Shown here piece after piece: positions 52,725 to 62,053 of a stretch of DNA of 64,000 nucleotides. Each line of letters opens with the position of its first letter. Within the stretch, counting starts at the first letter, position 1. Location of the stretch: contig NZ_NPBY01000015.1 of assembly GCF_002272015.1 (NCBI RefSeq), forward strand, positions 18,413 to 82,412. The letters are read 5' to 3'. A program made the translations under genes and the position numbers. The stretch comes from Paenibacillus campinasensis (GTDB taxonomy: Bacteria > Bacillota > Bacilli > Paenibacillales > Paenibacillaceae). The notes under the pieces were generated by a model. It ran no database searches and had not been told where the DNA came from. It saw nothing but the letters and a program-made list of their open reading frames with translations.

Positions 52725-54326
52725 ATGGCTTTACATCTGCCTTCGCCGTTCCAGGCGAAGATGAAATCACTATTAGGAAGCAACTTTGACGATTTTATGA
52801 ATTCCTATCACGAGAGCCCGCATGCCGGGATTCGGGTGAACACCCTCAAAATATCCAATGAACAGTTCCGGGAAATTTCACCGTTTGCACTTGAACCCGT
52901 ACCGTGGTGCCCTACCGGCTACTATGTCGAGGACGGCGCCCGCCCGGGACGGCACCCATATTATCATGCAGGGCTGTACTACATACAGGAGCCAAGCGCC
53001 ATGTCGCCGGTGGAGCTGCTGGATGTTCAGCCGGGAGACCGGGTGCTGGATCTGTGTGCGGCGCCGGGAGGGAAGTCGACTCAAATTGCAGCCAAGCTGG
53101 GCGGGCAAGGCGTGCTGATCAGCAACGACCTGAACCCGGACAGGACCAAGGCGCTTGCGAAAAATCTGGAGATGTGCGGAGTAAGAAACGCCATCGTGCT
53201 GAATGAACAGCCGGATCGGATTGCCGAGGCGTTCCCTGCCTATTTTGATAAAATATTGGTCGATGCCCCCTGCTCGGGGGAAGGCATGTTTCGTAAGGAC
53301 GAGTCGATGCTGAAATACTGGGAGGCGTCCTCGCCGCTCGTGTTTGCAGAGATGCAGCGGGACATTCTGCGGTCCGCAGCGAACATGCTGGCGCCGGGAG
53401 GAACGATGGTCTATTCAACCTGCACCTTCTCGCCGGAGGAGAATGAAGGCATGATCGCCGCGTTTCTGGAGGAGCATTCAGAGTTCTCCGTAATTCCGAT
53501 TGACGCTTCCTTTGGCTTCGCCTCCGGAGAAACGGCGTGGCTGCAGCGCCATGGTCTGGCGATGAGCGAGGCGCTTCGTGAACAGATTGCGGGAACCGGC
53601 AGGCTCTGGCCTCACAAGGTTCGGGGGGAAGGGCACTTTGTTGCCGTCCTAGCAAAAGAGGGCGAGGCTAATCGCGATGAGGAGCCGTGGTCTCTTCCGC
53701 ATGTGAATGGGCAGATGACTGGTGGCGAAGCTGCGCTGGCCGCAACCTCCCGCCAGGAGGGCAACAACTCCCGGAAGAGCAAGGCAGAGCTGAAGGCGGC
53801 TCGTCACGGCCACAAGGACAGAAACAGGAAGGAAGCGTCCGGGAGCCGAGGCAGCGGCAAAGACGCGCTGGCGTTCGCGGGGGATTTGGGCCCGTTTATG
53901 GAGTTCATCCATGAACAGCTGCGCGTCGATCTGCAAGGGCATGTCGTGGTATATGGCAGTCAGATTTATATTTCTGCGCTGCCGGAGAAGGAGCGTCTGA
54001 GCCAGCTCAAAACAGTAAGGCCCGGCTGGTATGCCGGTCAGCTGAAGTCCGGCCGTTTCGTTCCCGGCCATCCGCTGGCCGTTGCCTTGAAGGCGGAGGA
54101 AGCGGCCAGGCATGTCAATCTGTCCTCGGCGGACGGTGAGGCTGTCCGGTATTTGAAGGGAGAGACGCTGACCGTGGACGAGGAGAGGATCATCTGTCAT
54201 CCGGGTATCGAAACGAAGGGATATGTGTTAGTCTGTATAGACGGATATTCGGCCGGCTGGGGCAAGTGGCAGGCCGGAATGTTGAAGAATGAGTACCCTG
54301 CCGGCTGGAGGTGGACCTCGGTATGA
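52725..54326 (+). CDS. RsmF-family rRNA cytosine-C5 methyltransferase, copy A
   Basis: This 533-residue methyltransferase of the NOL1/NOP2/Sun family contains LDLCAAPGGKSTQIAAKLGG for SAM, VDAPCSGEGMFRKDE with the release cysteine, and STCTFSPEENEGM with the catalytic cysteine. A C-terminal RNA-binding region follows a Lys/Arg-rich linker (about 320-385) and includes PGWYAGQLKSGRFVPGHPLA, as in RsmF/YebU. The start is the ATG at 52725 after CAGGCAGG. It overlaps rsuA by 4 nt. A second copy lies 1.8 kb downstream on the other strand. Confidence 0.92.
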   Translation: MALHLPSPFQAKMKSLLGSNFDDFMNSYHESPHAGIRVNTLKISNEQFREISPFALEPVPWCPTGYYVEDGARPGRHPYYHAGLYYIQEPSAMSPVELLDVQPGDRVLDLCAAPGGKSTQIAAKLGGQGVLISNDLNPDRTKALAKNLEMCGVRNAIVLNEQPDRIAEAFPAYFDKILVDAPCSGEGMFRKDESMLKYWEASSPLVFAEMQRDILRSAANMLAPGGTMVYSTCTFSPEENEGMIAAFLEEHSEFSVIPIDASFGFASGETAWLQRHGLAMSEALREQIAGTGRLWPHKVRGEGHFVAVLAKEGEANRDEEPWSLPHVNGQMTGGEAALAATSRQEGNNSRKSKAELKAARHGHKDRNRKEASGSRGSGKDALAFAGDLGPFMEFIHEQLRVDLQGHVVVYGSQIYISALPEKERLSQLKTVRPGWYAGQLKSGRFVPGHPLAVALKAEEAARHVNLSSADGEAVRYLKGETLTVDEERIICHPGIETKGYVLVCIDGYSAGWGKWQAGMLKNEYPAGWRWTSV

Positions 54327-55072
54327 GTTCAAAGGGAAGAACGACGATGCGGCTGGACAAGCTGCTTGGCAATATGGGGTTTGGCACGAGAGCGGAGCTG
54401 AAGAAGCTGGCCAAGGCCGGATGGATTACAGTGAACGGAGAGACCATCAAGGATCCGGGCAAACATGTGGACCCCGCCTCGGACACGATTGTTTTCGATG
54501 GGGAGCCTGTGCTGTACCGGGAGTTTGTGTACATTATGCTGCACAAGCCTCAGGGGGTTATATCGGCGACAGAGGATATGAGAGAACGGACGGTGCTGGA
54601 TCTTCTGGACCCGCCGTACCGCGCTTTTGAACCGTTTCCGGTAGGTAGACTGGACAAGGATACGGAGGGGCTGCTGCTGCTGACCAACGATGGCAAGCTT
54701 GCTCATGAGCTGCTGTCTCCCAAGAAGCATGTGCCGAAAACATATGAAGCCATTGTGGAAGGCCGGGTCGATGAACAGGATATTGTTCAGTTTGCCCGGG
54801 GCGTCATCCTGGATGATGGTTACGTCACGATGCCGGCAGAGCTGACGATTCAATCCTGTGAGGAACAGGCGGAGGGCAGCTTTATTTCACGAATTTCGCT
54901 GATCATTCAGGAAGGGAAGTTTCATCAGGTGAAGCGGATGTTCCAGGCGGTAGGGAAGAAGGTAGTCTATCTGAAGCGGGTGCGCATGGGCGATCTCCGG
55001 CTGGATGAATCACTGCCGCTGGGCGCTTACCGGGAGCTGACGGCGGAAGAGCTGGCTGCGATCGGAAGGTAA
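54323..55072 (+). CDS. rsuA: RsuA-type 16S rRNA pseudouridine synthase
   Basis: This 249-residue enzyme isomerises a uridine of 16S rRNA. It has an N-terminal S4 RNA-binding domain (RLDKLLGNMGFGTRAELKKLAKAGWITVNGE) and the catalytic FPVGRLDKDTEGLLLLTNDG with the active-site Asp. It also has HVPKTYEAIVEG and GKFHQVKRMFQAVG. The start at 54323 forms an ATGA overlap with the RsmF-like gene, so the two rRNA modifiers are coupled. An ATG at 54347 directly before RLDKLL is an alternative. Confidence 0.93.
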   Translation: MSSKGRTTMRLDKLLGNMGFGTRAELKKLAKAGWITVNGETIKDPGKHVDPASDTIVFDGEPVLYREFVYIMLHKPQGVISATEDMRERTVLDLLDPPYRAFEPFPVGRLDKDTEGLLLLTNDGKLAHELLSPKKHVPKTYEAIVEGRVDEQDIVQFARGVILDDGYVTMPAELTIQSCEEQAEGSFISRISLIIQEGKFHQVKRMFQAVGKKVVYLKRVRMGDLRLDESLPLGAYRELTAEELAAIGR

Positions 55073-55193
55073 CCTGGTCCTTGCCCGCCAAACTCGAATC
55101 GTGTATGGTAAGGTTCAGCTTGCAGGTCGCTTCGCTTGCGGCGTCTTGCATGTTTGAATATATATATATCATGGTCAAAGGATGGGTGGAGAA

Positions 55194-55994
55194 ATGACGT
55201 ACAAACTGGTAGCTTTGGATGTGGACGGGACACTGTTGAACGATGAACATGAAATGACGGAGCGCACCAAAAATACGGTGATGGAGGCGGCCAGGCAGGG
55301 AATTGAAATCGTGCTGTGCACGGGCCGTGGTCCACAGAACTCCATTCCGTTCATGGAGAGAATGGGGCTGGAGGGCTATGTGATCAGCCATAACGGCGCT
55401 GCTACGGTGGAGGTGGCTACTCGTACAATTGTGCATCAATTCGAGATGGACCGTGGGGGACTGACACCGTTCATGGAGTATTGCCGCGAGCAAGGGATTC
55501 ATTTTGACATTAACACGGCCTTTGAGATGTATGTGGATCATGTGGAGGAGCTTGCCGGTCCGGTGCGCTACATGTATGAAAACTTCCTGATGATGCCGAG
55601 CAATCTGCCAGCCTGGGAGGCGCTTGCGGACCCGGTTGTGAAATTCACGGCCTTCGGGGAATCGGCTGATCTGGACCGTGTGTTTGAAGCGTGGAGCAAG
55701 TGGACGCTCCCGTTCAATATGCTGCGCAGCGGCGAGTATTTCATCGATCTGATGCATCAGGAGGCCTCCAAGGGCAACGCGCTCGCACAACTGGCGGCGA
55801 AGCGGGGCTACAAGCCGGAAGAGGTGCTGGCGATTGGCAATTACTACAATGATATTACGATGCTCACCTATGCCGGTATGGGCATAGCGATGGACAATTC
55901 CCCGGTGGAGGTCAAGGCGGCAGCCGACGCGATTACGGCCTCCAACAATGAGGATGGCGTGCATGAAGCGCTGGTGAAGTACTGCTTGTCTTGA
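55194..55994 (+). CDS. HAD-superfamily sugar-phosphatase-like hydrolase (Cof type)
   Basis: This 266-residue hydrolase starts with the HAD nucleophile motif LVALDVDGTLLND. It has LCTGRG for motif II, a C2B cap domain (about 85-185), Lys in EASKGNALAQLA and GNYYNDITML for the metal. This is the Cof/YcsE group that dephosphorylates small metabolites. The ATG at 55194 is preceded by GGTGGAG; another ATG lies four codons upstream. The usual GDxxND of motif IV reads GNYYND here, with Asn replacing the first Asp. Confidence 0.88.
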   Translation: MTYKLVALDVDGTLLNDEHEMTERTKNTVMEAARQGIEIVLCTGRGPQNSIPFMERMGLEGYVISHNGAATVEVATRTIVHQFEMDRGGLTPFMEYCREQGIHFDINTAFEMYVDHVEELAGPVRYMYENFLMMPSNLPAWEALADPVVKFTAFGESADLDRVFEAWSKWTLPFNMLRSGEYFIDLMHQEASKGNALAQLAAKRGYKPEEVLAIGNYYNDITMLTYAGMGIAMDNSPVEVKAAADAITASNNEDGVHEALVKYCLS

Positions 55995-56016
55995 ATGTAA
56001 GGGCCGGGATATGAAG

Positions 56017-56124
56017 AAAAAGGACCTGACGGAAGCGGCGTGCGCCGAGTTCGCGACAGATTAGCTTGTAATCGATCTGTTTGCGATAGAAGCGCTACAG
56101 GCTGCTCTTCCGTTTGGTCCTTTT
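56017..56124. other. Cloverleaf-like 108-nt structured element between convergent genes
   Basis: A closing stem pairs AAAAGGACC-tg-ACGGAAG with CTTCCGT-tt-GGTCCTTTT. Inside it are CGGCG-TG-CGCCG, then TCGC-gACAGAT ... ATCTGTtt-GCGA, then AGC-gctacag-GCT. It stands between the HAD gene and the second RsmF-like gene and can end transcription in both directions. The multi-branched form is more elaborate than a terminator needs. Confidence 0.55.
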
Positions 56125-56145
56125 GTGTTTGTAATAATGGTCCGG

Positions 56146-57525
56146 CTAGCGCAGTGAGCGAAGCCCTTTAGGCAGATGGTTCTTCAGCTGGCCGCTGCTG
56201 GCTTTGCCCCAGCCGACAGGCAGTCCGTCTGTCGTCACAAGCGTCCAGCCGCGGTAGTCAGGGTCGACCGGCAGCGTCTCGCCGCGCAGAAACGCGGCGA
56301 TTTCCGGCGAATCGGCGGACAGATTCCAGCTTCTTGCGGCCTGCTCGGGACGGGAAGCCATCGCGAGGGCGTGAGCGGGTTCAATCCGGTTCTTCTTCAA
56401 ATGCGCGAGATGAAGGCCGGCACGGGGGATTTTGAGGCCCCGAAGCTGCCGCTCGGTCCAGGTCCAAGACGCGTTCTCCGGCAGCCAGTACAGCTCGTCT
56501 CCGAACAATAACGGACGGCCGGATGTCGGTACGAATCCGGGAAGATCCTCTCTGGCCCATTCCAGAAAAGCCTGGTAGGCCGCTTGTTCAGGCGCTTGCT
56601 TGGCACGCTTCCCGCCTCTGCCAGCAGGCCTCGTATCTTGAACGCCCCCTTCGAGCTCATCGGAAGCGCCACCCCTCTTCCTTACTACGGCTACGAAATG
56701 TCCTTCCCCGCGCTGCAAATGCGGCCAGAATCGCTCCATCTTGAGCAGCTCCAGGTCCGGATATTGAGCGAGCATTCGCTCCACCATCTCTTCATTCTCG
56801 GCCTTGTTGAACGTACAGGTGGAGTAAGCAAGCGAACCGCCAGGCTTCAGCATGACGTAAGCCTCCTGGATGATGTCCCATTGGCGGGCTGCACACAGCT
56901 CTACGAGCGCAGGCGACCATTCCTCGATGGCGCCGGGATCTTTCCGGAACATGCCTTCGCCCGAGCAGGGCGCATCCAGCATGATTCGGTCGAAGCTGGC
57001 CGGGAATCTCCGGGCCAGCTCATCCGGAGCGGCGCAGGTGACAACCGCATTATCAATTCCCATTCGTTCTACGTTCTCTGCAAGAATCCGAGCCCGTTCG
57101 GGGTGAATTTCATTGGACACGAGCAGGCCCTTTCCTGTCATTTTGGAGGCGATGTGCGATGTCTTTCCCCCGGGGGCCGCGGCGAGATCAAGAACGGTTT
57201 CGCCGGGTTGCGGATTCAGCATTTCCACGGCTGACATGGCCGAGGGCTCCTGAATATAATATAGTCCGGCAGCGTGGTACGGATGACGGCCTGGCCGCAT
57301 GGTCTCCTCATAATAATAACCATCCGCACACCATGGAACCGGGGTCAGCTCAAACATGGAAATCAGGGCGCGAACGGCTTGATCGGCTCCATCCGACTTC
57401 AGCCGGTTCAGCCGAAGGCCGTGGGTGCGCGGTGCGTTGTAACTATCCAGAAATTCATCCAGCGTTTCACCCGCAAGTTCCTTCATCCCGGAAACAAACG
57501 CCGCTGGCAGTTTTTCCTCTCCCAT
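56146..57525 (-). CDS. RsmF-family rRNA cytosine-C5 methyltransferase, copy B
   Basis: This 459-residue paralogue of the gene at 52.7 kb shows DLAAAPGGKTSHIASKMTG, LDAPCSGEGMFRKD and STCTFNKAENEEMVERM, with both family cysteines. Its linker is shorter and the C-terminal domain (RAGLHLAHLKKNRIEPAHALAMA) is RsmF-like. Both copies share PGRHPYHAAGLYYIQEPSAMS-type sequence, so they arose by duplication, probably with different rRNA targets. AAAAGGAG lies 9 nt before the ATG. It stands alone on the minus strand. Confidence 0.92.
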   Translation of the reverse strand: MGEEKLPAAFVSGMKELAGETLDEFLDSYNAPRTHGLRLNRLKSDGADQAVRALISMFELTPVPWCADGYYYEETMRPGRHPYHAAGLYYIQEPSAMSAVEMLNPQPGETVLDLAAAPGGKTSHIASKMTGKGLLVSNEIHPERARILAENVERMGIDNAVVTCAAPDELARRFPASFDRIMLDAPCSGEGMFRKDPGAIEEWSPALVELCAARQWDIIQEAYVMLKPGGSLAYSTCTFNKAENEEMVERMLAQYPDLELLKMERFWPHLQRGEGHFVAVVRKRGGASDELEGGVQDTRPAGRGGKRAKQAPEQAAYQAFLEWAREDLPGFVPTSGRPLLFGDELYWLPENASWTWTERQLRGLKIPRAGLHLAHLKKNRIEPAHALAMASRPEQAARSWNLSADSPEIAAFLRGETLPVDPDYRGWTLVTTDGLPVGWGKASSGQLKNHLPKGLRSLR

Positions 57526-57606
57526 CGGTACAGCTCCTTTTATGTAAGAAAAATGGTGCGTAATCTGTGATGTCAGCTTAGACGGTCACTACAAGGTCGC
57601 GTTAAG

Positions 57607-58779
57607 CTAAGCTGGACTTCCGGCAGCCGCTTCCCTGGATTTAGGGGATGCCTCCTTCATGGAGCGGTAATCGGTGACTTTATTTTTGCCAGTCGTTTTG
57701 GAGCGATACATCGCCTGATCGGCTTGCTTCATCAGCTCGTCGCCCTGCACGCCCTGGCGCAGTACACTGAAGCCAACGCTGATGGTGACGATCGTCTCGC
57801 TTGCGACTCTGGCGCGAATGCTCTCGGCTACCTGGGCAGGCTTGACCTTGCGGTCAACGACGAGGGCCACCAGCTCTTCACCGCCATAGCGTCCAGTTAG
57901 GCCGATTCCATCCAGCTCCTCCTGCATGATCGCAGCGACTTGCTGCAGCACTTCGTCCGCCTTGGCATGACCTTGCGTGTCGTTCAGCTTCTTGAAATTG
58001 TCGATGTCGCAGAAGATAACCGCGATCTTCAGCTGCTGCTCCACATACTGCTCCAGATGCTTCGTGAAATGCTTGCGATTATACAGCCCGGTCAGGCCAT
58101 CGGTGATCGAGGAACGGTAAATCGACTGCATCAGCTCGACAATGCGCCGGAACAGGACAAAAAACACAATAGCATAAAAGATAACCGGCAGAAATGGCAC
58201 CGTGTTGTTCAGTGCCGGCGGCATCGTCAGACCGTAGCCGGATGCTGTTTTCATTGCTGCCCAAACCGCATAGGTGAGAAGTCCGATCGTGTATTTGACC
58301 GGCTGTCCGATTTTTTTAGGGATTCGGAGCAGGCACAGCACAATGACGGCCCCGTGCATCAGATCGAAGCTGACCTTCTGCCATAGCGGATCCACCGGAA
58401 AAGGAAGTACGGCAGGCAGAATCAGCAGAGCCAGAATCGCCAGTGTGAACAGAAGCGGCATCCAGAAATGGCGCTTCTTCATTCTCCGATATAATAGCAG
58501 GACCGCGGTGTTTAACAGAGCGAAGGAGAATAGCTGGAGGGCATGCGGGGTTGCGGAAGTCGCCCCGAGTGCAGGCGCTGTCCCCAAAGCCGAATGGATG
58601 TTCAGTCCTTCGTATGTCATAATAAAGAAGAACGCTGCCGCCATATAGATATAGGCCTTCTTGCGCTGCTTGGTGTACATAAACAGACACATCATCAACA
58701 TCATCAAGGCGATACACAAGCTGCAGACGGCCGCGATCAACGGCAACAAAGAGGGCCAAGAGGCCGCTTGATAAGACAA
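57607..58779 (-). CDS. Membrane GGDEF-domain protein with altered motif
   Basis: This 390-residue protein has six to seven N-terminal membrane helices (about 8-210) and a GGDEF domain (about 222-375). The metal Asp pair is present (FCDIDNFKKLND, 258-267). The signature reads GGEEL at 299-303 instead of GG[DE]EF, and the expected GD after GHxx is AD (GHAKADEVL). It could be a diguanylate cyclase of reduced activity or a degenerate GTP/c-di-GMP sensor. The TTG start at 58779 follows AGGAG by 9 nt. No neighbouring EAL domain gene was seen. Confidence 0.88.
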   Translation of the reverse strand: MSYQAASWPSLLPLIAAVCSLCIALMMLMMCLFMYTKQRKKAYIYMAAAFFFIMTYEGLNIHSALGTAPALGATSATPHALQLFSFALLNTAVLLLYRRMKKRHFWMPLLFTLAILALLILPAVLPFPVDPLWQKVSFDLMHGAVIVLCLLRIPKKIGQPVKYTIGLLTYAVWAAMKTASGYGLTMPPALNNTVPFLPVIFYAIVFFVLFRRIVELMQSIYRSSITDGLTGLYNRKHFTKHLEQYVEQQLKIAVIFCDIDNFKKLNDTQGHAKADEVLQQVAAIMQEELDGIGLTGRYGGEELVALVVDRKVKPAQVAESIRARVASETIVTISVGFSVLRQGVQGDELMKQADQAMYRSKTTGKNKVTDYRSMKEASPKSREAAAGSPA

Positions 58780-58886
58780 ATGGACTCACTCCTGATAGGG
58801 ATAGGTTTCCTTTGCATGAAACATATGTTCTAATATATCATAACGAAAAAGTATCTGAAAAGAGATTAGAGAAAGGGGGATTCCCC

Positions 58887-60014
58887 ATGAAACTACTTCA
58901 AGCCTTATTTTTTCCTCCGGAACAGCCTGGCGGCGTCTCTTCCATGATTCCTTATCTTCAGGAACGGTTTCATTCCCCTCGCTGGGAAATGGAGCTGTTC
59001 TGGCTTCCGAAACGGATCCGCAACAAGGGCCAGGAGGAGCCGATATTCCATACCTTTGATTGGAGAGAGTTCGAATCCAGCCCTGTCGTCGCCAAGTATA
59101 TTCAGACTTACCGCGATTACCTGTGGTGGACCCGTCTTCGAATCCAAAAGCCATATGATCTTATCCATAGCCATCATCCGATTCCAGGCATGGCCATGAA
59201 GGCGGTCTTCCCGGATACGCCCCTGATTCAGACCGTGCACTCCAGTTACGAAAGAGAGCTTATTCTGAACGGAAGAATCAAGGAGAACGGGCTTGAGCAC
59301 CGCTTTCTCGTTTCCTTATATAAAGAGCTGGAGTTTATCAGCGATCGGCTGATGACCGTATCGAACTCATTCAAACATTATATGACGCCTTACGTAGAAC
59401 GCCCTGAAGACATCGGCGTGATTCCGAACGGCTTTGATGAGAAAAGATTCAAGCCTGTCCCTCATGAAAATGTCGTGCCTCAGCTGATTACGGTGTGCCG
59501 GCTCGTCCCAGCCAAAGGGCTGGACGTTCTGCTTAAAGCATGCGCCGAGCTGAAGGAGCGGGGTCATGATTATGTCCTGCATATTATCGGGGACGGTCCT
59601 TCCCGGCAGGAGCTGGAGGAAATGGCGAAGGAGCTTGGTATATACCAGGAGACGATTTTTTACGGATATACCCTTCATCCGGAGGAGTTTATGCCGTTCT
59701 TCGATATTTTTGTACTGCCGTCCAGAGCCGAGGCGTTCGGATCGGTGTTCGCAGAGGCTGCGCTGAGCTGTCTGGCGCTGGTGGGAACGAATGTTGGCGG
59801 TATAGCGGAGCAGATTGAGGATGGGGTTAACGGCCTGCTGGTGCCGCCGGAGGACCCGATGGCACTGGCAGACGCTTTGGAGAAGGTGATCGGCGATCCG
59901 CTGTATCGCTACGAGCTTGCGCGGACCGCCTGGGACAAGGCGAAGAATCAATATTCCCTGTCTCGTTCCGTCAATGAGCTGAAGAAAATGTATTTGCAGT
60001 TTCGCCCTCGGTGA
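58887..60014 (+). CDS. GT4-family glycosyltransferase
   Basis: This 375-residue cytoplasmic glycosyltransferase has the GT-B fold. The acceptor side starts MKLLQALFFPPEQPGGVSSM. The donor domain holds VPQLITVCRLVPAKGLDVLLKA, IIGDGPSRQELEEMA and the retaining-type PSRAEAFGSVFAEAALS with the EX7E pattern, then GLLVPPEDPMALADAL. Sugar and acceptor are unknown. The start is the ATG at 58887 after AAAGGGGG; an ATG at 58812 lies upstream without support. It is divergent from the GGDEF gene. Confidence 0.9.
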   Translation: MKLLQALFFPPEQPGGVSSMIPYLQERFHSPRWEMELFWLPKRIRNKGQEEPIFHTFDWREFESSPVVAKYIQTYRDYLWWTRLRIQKPYDLIHSHHPIPGMAMKAVFPDTPLIQTVHSSYERELILNGRIKENGLEHRFLVSLYKELEFISDRLMTVSNSFKHYMTPYVERPEDIGVIPNGFDEKRFKPVPHENVVPQLITVCRLVPAKGLDVLLKACAELKERGHDYVLHIIGDGPSRQELEEMAKELGIYQETIFYGYTLHPEEFMPFFDIFVLPSRAEAFGSVFAEAALSCLALVGTNVGGIAEQIEDGVNGLLVPPEDPMALADALEKVIGDPLYRYELARTAWDKAKNQYSLSRSVNELKKMYLQFRPR

Positions 60015-60057
60015 AAAGAACCGTTGTGTCAGAAGGGAGCAGCAGCGAGCTTTCGCT

Positions 60058-61101
60058 TTATTCCCGAAGTGCAGGCTTGCCGAACAAGGTGAGCCGCAGC
60101 ACCCATAATAGACAGAGCGCTCCGAACATTGGGTACAGCAGCGACAACAGCGAACTGAAGCCAAACTGGCTGAATATATAGCAGAAGAGCATGATGCCAA
60201 GTGTGATGATGCGTGGCGACAGCGTGGTCCGTTGCTGGACCAACAGGGTAATGCCATAAATATTGGCTACAAAGGTGCTGAAAATTTCCAGGAAGATCAG
60301 CATCAGATAGATGATTTGCACCACCAGGCCAAGCTGGTTGGCGATGCTGCCCATCGGAATTTCATACTGAGATATGCCGGGCATTTGGGCTGACATCGCG
60401 AAATGGGCTGCCATCAGCATGAATCCGACGCCTGTGCCGCCGATAATTCCTCCCCATTTTACCGCGCGGTGACTGTCGGTTTGACTGCCAAGCGGAACGA
60501 GGACCGGCATGGCCATCACCAGGTTGAAGGCGGTGTAGAGCAGCGGGGCTATCCAGGCATAGGACAAGGGATGGTCGGATGTCAGTGTCAGGAACCGGGA
60601 GGAGCCCGGGGAATGAATCGTTTGCGATATAATGACAAGCGACAGCGTGAGCATCATGGGAACGACAAAGCTGTTCATCGTCATGATGGAGCGAATGCCT
60701 TTGCGCAGAATAAAATAGGTGCCGATCATGGTCACGAATAGCCCCGTCTGGTAGCTAAGGTTCAGATGCTCCATAAATACCGAGCCGGCTCCGGCCAGCA
60801 TAATGCTGTTGACGCCCAGCAAAATAACAAACATGAACAGGCTGATCCATCCGCCCGATCGTTCGCCGAAGAGATGTTTGTTCAAGTCTTCGAATGATTT
60901 GGCCTGAATGCGCCTGGATATAATCATGATTTTAGTTCCGAGCCAAATGAACAGCCCTGTAGCGAGCACGATCGTGATGGTAGCCCAATACCCGTATTGG
61001 GTAAAAAACTCCATGATTTCGCGTCCGGTAGCAAAGCCGGCACCCACGATCGTTCCGATGTATGTAAATGCGATTTGAAATACCCGAAAATGGTTTCGCA
61101 A
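60058..61101 (-). CDS. YkvI-like membrane transporter of the amino-acid permease fold
   Basis: This 347-residue protein has about ten membrane helices. The start QIAFTYIGTIVGAGFATGREIMEFF has the unwound helix-1 glycine pattern of LeuT-fold carriers, and FVVPMMLTLSLVIISQTI follows. It matches the YkvI group of Bacillales, which is related to spore-germination GerAB permeases but carries no ger partners. The substrate is unknown. The TTG start at 61101 has GGGGGAGG 10 nt upstream. Confidence 0.85.
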   Translation of the reverse strand: MRNHFRVFQIAFTYIGTIVGAGFATGREIMEFFTQYGYWATITIVLATGLFIWLGTKIMIISRRIQAKSFEDLNKHLFGERSGGWISLFMFVILLGVNSIMLAGAGSVFMEHLNLSYQTGLFVTMIGTYFILRKGIRSIMTMNSFVVPMMLTLSLVIISQTIHSPGSSRFLTLTSDHPLSYAWIAPLLYTAFNLVMAMPVLVPLGSQTDSHRAVKWGGIIGGTGVGFMLMAAHFAMSAQMPGISQYEIPMGSIANQLGLVVQIIYLMLIFLEIFSTFVANIYGITLLVQQRTTLSPRIITLGIMLFCYIFSQFGFSSLLSLLYPMFGALCLLWVLRLTLFGKPALRE

Positions 61102-61372
61102 GCGTCCCCAGCCTCCCCCGTATCTGCTTCTCTCATCTGTTCCTATAGTACAAGGTATGCCTGTCTGGGCTGGGACATGACTCCGACCTGTCCCTATTTC
61201 AGTGTGAGTGATATGTCATATACACTGGGTCCGCTGGGTGGTATAAAGATGTTAATGTAAGATAATGTTCCCTGCCAGGTTAGAAGAGGAGAGAAGGAAC
61301 GTCGTTTATACTTGCCGGGCACCGATGATTTATGTTACTTTTACGTCAAAGGATTGGGTGGGAGGTCAACGT

Positions 61373-61945
61373 ATGGAGTGGTTAAAGGAACGAATTATGC
61401 GTGAGGGTGTTGTGCTCTCGGATCAGGTGCTGAAGCTGGATGCGCTGTTGACGCATCAGGTGGACCCGGCACTGATCATGGAGATGGGCCGTGAATTTGC
61501 CGAAAGATTCAAGGAGCAAGAAGTGACCAAGGTCGTGACGCTGGAGTCATCCGGCATCTCGGTTGCCTTTGCAACCGCACATCATCTCGGCGTGCCAATG
61601 GTATTTGCCCGGCGTAAAAAAACGCTGTTGGCCGATCCTGATGCATTAAGCGAACGCGTGCCGTCTTTTACGAAAGGGATCGTAACGGACATTATGGTAT
61701 CTCGCCAGTTTATTACTGAGAATGACCGGGTGCTGTTCATCGATGATATCATTGCCAACGGCGATGCTGCCCGGGGGCTGATCAAGATCATACATCGAGC
61801 CGGAGCGAGGCTGGTCGGGCTCGGTGTGGTGATCGAGAAGAGTTTTCAGGCCGGAGCGCGTACGCTCAGAGAGCAGGATGTTCGGGTCGAATCGCTGGTC
61901 GACATCACGTCTTTGGAGAATGGACAGGTTCATTTTGGTAAATAA
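61373..61945 (+). CDS. xpt: Xanthine phosphoribosyltransferase
   Basis: This 190-residue enzyme salvages xanthine to XMP with PRPP. The start MEWLKERIMREGVVLSDQVLKLDALLTHQVDP is typical of Xpt. The PRPP-binding loop is VLFIDDIIANGDAARGL (about 122-138), and the purine-contact Lys is in VIEKSFQAGA. The ATG at 61373 follows GGGAGG by 7 nt; the longer frame has no similarity. A purine riboswitch is common before xpt in bacilli, but the conserved core was not found in the 270 nt upstream. No xanthine permease gene follows. Confidence 0.93.
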   Translation: MEWLKERIMREGVVLSDQVLKLDALLTHQVDPALIMEMGREFAERFKEQEVTKVVTLESSGISVAFATAHHLGVPMVFARRKKTLLADPDALSERVPSFTKGIVTDIMVSRQFITENDRVLFIDDIIANGDAARGLIKIIHRAGARLVGLGVVIEKSFQAGARTLREQDVRVESLVDITSLENGQVHFGK

Positions 61946-62053
61946 AATCATGACATGTTGCGTTATTCCAGCCTAAAAATTCAAGCAACGACTTTTCGCT
62001 AGGGCCATTTTGCCGTATAATAAAGGAGTAGGCAATAGAGAGGAGGCAGCACC

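Noticed and set aside
61102..61372. Possible purine riboswitch before xpt
   Set aside because: I could not find the conserved purine-aptamer core or its loop pattern.
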